The notes below the pieces were generated by a model that saw only the letters and a program-made list of their open reading frames with translations, did no database searches and was not told where the DNA came from. A stretch of 64,000 nt of DNA from Haliclona indistincta (taxonomy: Eukaryota > Porifera > Demospongiae > Haplosclerida > Chalinidae). How positions within the stretch are numbered: position 1 is the stretch's first letter; every line of letters starts with the position of its first letter. The stretch lies in contig OZ024787.1 of assembly GCA_964017065.1 (NCBI GenBank), forward strand, positions 4,513,569-4,577,568. Reading direction: 5' to 3'. The position numbers and the translations under genes were made by a program. Positions 60,290 through 64,000 of this stretch are shown one piece after another.

Positions 60290-62649
60290 TAGTAGAGCGG
60301 ATTGGTTGAAAAATCGTTCACTTTATGATAAAAGCATGAAACTTGGTACACTGTTAGAACATGAGATGAGGATCATTTTTAGCTATAGGGCCATCTCAGA
60401 ATTGACCTCTGACCTTTGCGGCAGCTTTTTCTTCCAAATTGCCGATAAAGTCATCAACTCTCTGCTATCTATACTCTTTATATGATCATTATATATAATA
60501 ACAACATGCCCTAAGGAATATTATTATTCTTAAAAAGTTTGACCTTTGACCTCTGCGGCAACGTTTTACTCAAAATAAACTACGAGACCAATCATTTTTA
60601 ATGGTATTCACTGTTTGTGAGTTACTAAATAGTAAGAGTATTCAAAATAATATTTTTTTGACAATCAAAAGTTGACCTTTGCAGCAAATTTTTCTTTAAA
60701 TGTACAATGTACTGTTAATTTCAAGCATCTGCTTTGTTTGGCCCAGCAAGCTTCGGAAGTATTGCGTCATTTTTACTCATAGCAACTGGTGGCACATTTG
60801 TGTATGAATGTGGTAGCTTTTCCAATTTTAGCCTGGAAGCATGACTGTATTCTTGATCGGAGGTTGTCATAGCAAGGCGCTCCACTCCATTAGACTCATT
60901 TTGAAAATGTTGAAATACAGAGATGCTTGTTCCATGGAAAGATCCTTTAGGAGATGTAGAACTAGGATTATGATCGATATCATCAATGGCTGCAGTAGTT
61001 AAGAGTTCTAGTCTCAGCTTTGGAGGGCACACTACTTTCTCCATTTTTAATTGTTTGCAGAGAGTGTTGCACATAACTGCAGAGATATTCAACAAACGGT
61101 CGTAGGAAATGCTTAATCCTAACTCAAATAAGGCATCGACCAATTCTCTCTTACGAGTTTTGGCATGCATTAGCACTCTCAAATACAGTGGAAGTGGTGG
61201 CTCTCTTTCATATGTGTTCTTAATTTTGTGTGAGCTGTCTACTCTGCAAGAAGCGAAGCTATTGAACATCAGTAGCTGTGACAAAGTAAGTACTGCTTGG
61301 GGTATAGTGGCATGGCTTGACTGGGTTTTTTATGTTGGGACCATACAAAACCATAGACACTAATGCTACTAATGAGTTAGGCACAGATTGCTCTTGGCAA
61401 TGGCTGTCAAATGCACCCCTGAAACAGGTCTTGTGGTTGAAGATTTCTCTGCGAACGATGGTTGCAGCACGCACTAGGTGAATAGCATCAGTATCTGCAT
61501 CATACTCAATGGCTAGCTACACCAACATCATTACTAAACATAAGAAGGTTGTCCCTGCCTTCTTTATGTGCTTGCATGTTTGGGAAATGTGCGATAATTC
61601 TGTTCTTTAGGTACATTGAGTTAACACGCCCACTTAAGCACATACCCAGTTGCTTCACACGAGCAGAGTACAATTTAGTGAGATCTGCTAGCTTAAATAC
61701 TGGTACAATTCTTTGTCTGCTTGAGCATCTTCAATGTATAACACTAACTCAGCCAATGCAATACCCTCGTTAACAGAAAAATTGCTGTCTCTATCTTCTT
61801 GGACTGAGATGCTCAGTAGTACGAGATTCTTGCCTGGCTCTATTGTACAGTGAAGCAAGGCACTGAGCGTGGTATCTGGCTTCCTGTGCAACGAGATCAC
61901 CTGCACTCATTTTAGCAAGCAGACCTTGATCTTGTAGTTGTAGAGCACATTGTCTGACACTGGCATCGAGACCTAATGTCAAAACTTGATGCAATGGCTC
62001 TGACAAATTTGCAGATACCCCACAAAAGAAGCATTGCTCTATTGGTGAGGTTTTAATTTAATTTCGGCGAAAATATTTACGAGACTGATCTTCATCATGT
62101 TGTTTAAGTTAAATGTTGTATTATGTGAGTTAATTAATAAAATCATGAGACAGTACATTATTAAATTCATTATCATTATCATTTGTAGTCATGTACATCT
62201 ATTAATTTTGAAGAAAAACTTGCCGCAAAGGTTAACTTTTGGTTGTCAAAAAAATTATTTTGAATACTCTTACTATTAACAATGGACTAGTAACTCACAA
62301 ACAGTGAATACCATTAAAATGATTGGTCTCGTAATTTATTTTGAGTAAAACGTTGCCGCAGAGGTCAAAGGTCAAACTTTTTAAGAATAATAATATTCCT
62401 TAGGGCATGTTGTTATTATGTATAATGATCAAAAATATATAAAAAGAGTATAGATAGCAGAGAGTTGATGACTTTATCGGCAATTTGGAAGAAAAAGGAA
62501 AAAGCTGCTGCAAAGGTCAGAGGTCAAATCTGAGATGGCCCTATAGCTAAAAATGATCCTCATGTCATGTTCTAACAGTGTACCAAATTTCATGCTTTTA
62601 TCATAAAGTGAACGATTCACCCCAAAAATGCTACCAATCTGCTCTACTA
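60290..62649. mobile_element. 2.36-kb element with about 430-bp terminal inverted repeats
   Basis: TAGTAGAGCGGATTGG at 60290 and its near inverse ending CTCTACTA at 62649 open long inverted arms, about 60290-60715 and 62205-62649, nearly identical over their length. The empty site is readable at 25423 (GATACAAAGGAAC). Flanks show only an A-run of 3-4 bases as a possible target duplication. Superfamily not assigned. Confidence 0.88.
60721..62045 (-). pseudogene. Broken gene of an uncharacterised multicopy family carried by the element
   Basis: Minus-strand fragments in different frames run N to C: CFFCGVSANLSEPLHQ and LLAKMSAGDLVAQEARYHAQ (about 62045-61790), EGIALAELVLYIEDAQADKE (about 61770-61690), CQEQSVPNSLVALVSMVLYG (about 61410-61340), then TRKRELVDALFELGLSISYD, VVCPPKLRLELLTTAAIDDI and DHNPSSTSPKGSFHGTSIS (61284-60721). 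I recall proteins with these blocks as abundant uncharacterised genes in corals and other invertebrates. The function is unknown. Frameshifts and stops break this copy. Confidence 0.7.
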
Positions 62650-62673
62650 AAAAGGAACTGGCACTCAGCTTAA

Positions 62674-63254
62674 CCCTTTAGTTACTGAATTATTTAGACG
62701 AAAATTTGACTTCCTCTAAACTGACAGTTTGTCTGCGATTTTCTACAACATGCAGTATGCTAGCTGTTCCAAACTAGCACTGTTTTTTCCTGGCATGTCA
62801 AAGTTTACGACCATGTACTAAACTCTGGGTTGGCCACTCCCACTTCGGAACTGAAGCCGCTTAAATGCTGCGATCTCGTCATTTTTCAGCCAATTTTGGT
62901 CTTCGTTTAGCCCTGGTGACTGATACAAAAACCTGGTGGTGTCCAGGTGAGCAAACAGCATAATTTAGACCATATACTATGCCAAAGTATGCATTTCTGG
63001 GCATCCTGAAGCCCAAAAATGCCGAAAGCAGCGAGGGGCTCCGCCCCTCCGAACCCCGGGTTAAAGGGGGGACACCCCCTTTAAAATCCCCTGTCTCCCA
63101 TTCTATATGGTTTAGTGGGGAGGGCGCGACGAAAAACAGTGGGTTTTTTCAGGTACTTTGCAAATAAACTTGATTCACTTTTCCCACTACTTATGACGTC
63201 TAGAGTAGGTGGAGTCAATTATGACGCCTAAAGGCATCATTAGGGGTTAAAGGG
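62674..63254. mobile_element. 581-bp piggyBac-type non-autonomous element
   Basis: Ends CCCTTTAGTTAC and GGGGTTAAAGGG are inverted and are flanked on both sides by TTAA (62670-62673 and 63255-63258). The matching empty site at about 25438-25447 reads CAGCTTAAACTATG with one TTAA. TTAA duplication with CCCT-type ends is typical of the piggyBac superfamily. The interior contains GC-rich hairpins (GGGGCTCCGCCCC, GGGGGGACACCCCCTTTAAA) and no transposase. Confidence 0.88.
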
Positions 63255-64000
63255 TTAAACTATGAAGCTTGAACTGACCTCTTTGCTTGCAAAACAAATC
63301 CTTCTGTAGGCGCTGACAGTTCTTACTTCCTGTGACAAGATAGAGGATGCTTAGCGATGACAAAAGTTCAGAGATAAGAAGTTGCAGTCATATGATCTGT
63401 AGTCATAGTCACATGATCAGAAGTCGTAGTCATATGAGCAGTCACACGATCAGTGGGTAGATCAGGTGAAGCTAAGGATGACTGTGTAATCTGCAACAAA
63501 AAACTAGGTAAAAAGTCAAAAGAAATCTGGTTTACTTCACAAAACAAACATGGTTGAATGGAGTGGGTGGAAAAACAACCATTGTTCGTCATATTGAAGT
63601 CGGCTACCACTTTTTATCCTTCCACTGTATTTTCCTTCAACCCCCTGCTCCAGACCTTTTTTGACCAACTTCCACTTTTCCGTGTTATGTAATAATTATG
63701 ATTGTGGGCTACATTTTGACTAATTACATAGCTCTCATAATAAAGGAAAAACCTAGAACACCAAAACTTGCCCAAAACAGACAACACCTGCACACACAGA
63801 ACTGAACAACTACCAGGTTCTTACAGAATTATCAGAGTGCTAGAACAGCGCATTTTGGCGCCACTTAGCGCCACTTATCATCAACACATACGAGTTGGTT
63901 GGAATAAAAATATGCATCGAAATCTGATGCGAAATTGAAATTCCCGAATATGATAGACTAGACACAATACAGCCATACTCATGAGTTGATCACAGGAAGA

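Larger units (their letters stand above)
60104..64000 (-). pseudogene. Rearranged partial copy of the PALB2-like gene
   Basis: Blocks match 25244-26670 in order and orientation: 60104-60289 (the exon at 25270-25406 with its intron flanks), 62650-62673, 63259-63370 and 63383-64000. Two transposons split it, and about 400 bp that code the ChAM region (about 25560-25965) are missing. Intron sequence is retained, so it arose by DNA duplication and not through mRNA. It continues beyond the window. Confidence 0.88.

Overview
This window is animal nuclear DNA: AT-rich, with intron-split genes (GT-AG introns, many of only 50-60 bp), protein families restricted to animals, and many small transposon relics. 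The gene set, the short introns and the repeats fit a non-bilaterian animal, most likely a demosponge. That placement is inference; nothing here names the species.

Layout. (1) 0.3-12.5 kb is a tight housekeeping cluster: CPSF4 (-), PDAP1 (+), POP7 (-), ATAD5 (+), RPS9 (-), BUD31 (+). Genes are paired head to head over three short shared promoters of about 110-140 bp (CPSF4/PDAP1, POP7/ATAD5, RPS9/BUD31) and tail to tail between pairs. Most members act in mRNA 3'-end formation, RNase P/MRP, splicing or translation. ATAD5 is the replication-clamp (PCNA) unloader, and here it begins with a CXXC zinc finger that I do not know from vertebrate ATAD5. (2) 13.0-18.2 kb holds two intact intronless core-2-type GlcNAc-transferase genes (-), a third decayed copy, and a stray copy of the BUD31 last exon that marks the duplication unit. 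(3) 18.8-26.7 kb (-) is a divergent PALB2 homologue, recognised by its chromatin-association motif and C-terminal WD40 blades. A possible 30-residue micropeptide gene lies on the opposite strand in its large intron. (4) 29.1-29.8 kb (-) encodes a secreted cysteine-rich protein, divergent from (5) a 20-exon GH31 alpha-glucosidase gene (+, 30.0-56.4 kb) with a membrane anchor and three trefoil domains; the 20 exons sum to 1046 codons with no phase break. (6) 56.4-64 kb is repeats: a foldback element, a 440-bp direct repeat, and a rearranged partial copy of PALB2 carrying two transposons whose empty sites can be read from the intact PALB2 locus.

Two themes stand out. The CXXC-ATAD5 fusion joins a CpG-reading module to the clamp unloader, and PALB2, another genome-maintenance gene, lies close by. 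Second, many introns carry tandem repeats that look like expanded splice signals: CT tracts ending at 3' splice sites, GTGAGT arrays starting at a 5' splice site, and about 30 copies of a branchpoint-plus-pyrimidine unit whose last copy is the real acceptor.

Coordinates of exons were read by eye and may be off by a base or two. Homology calls rest on remembered family features, not on searches.
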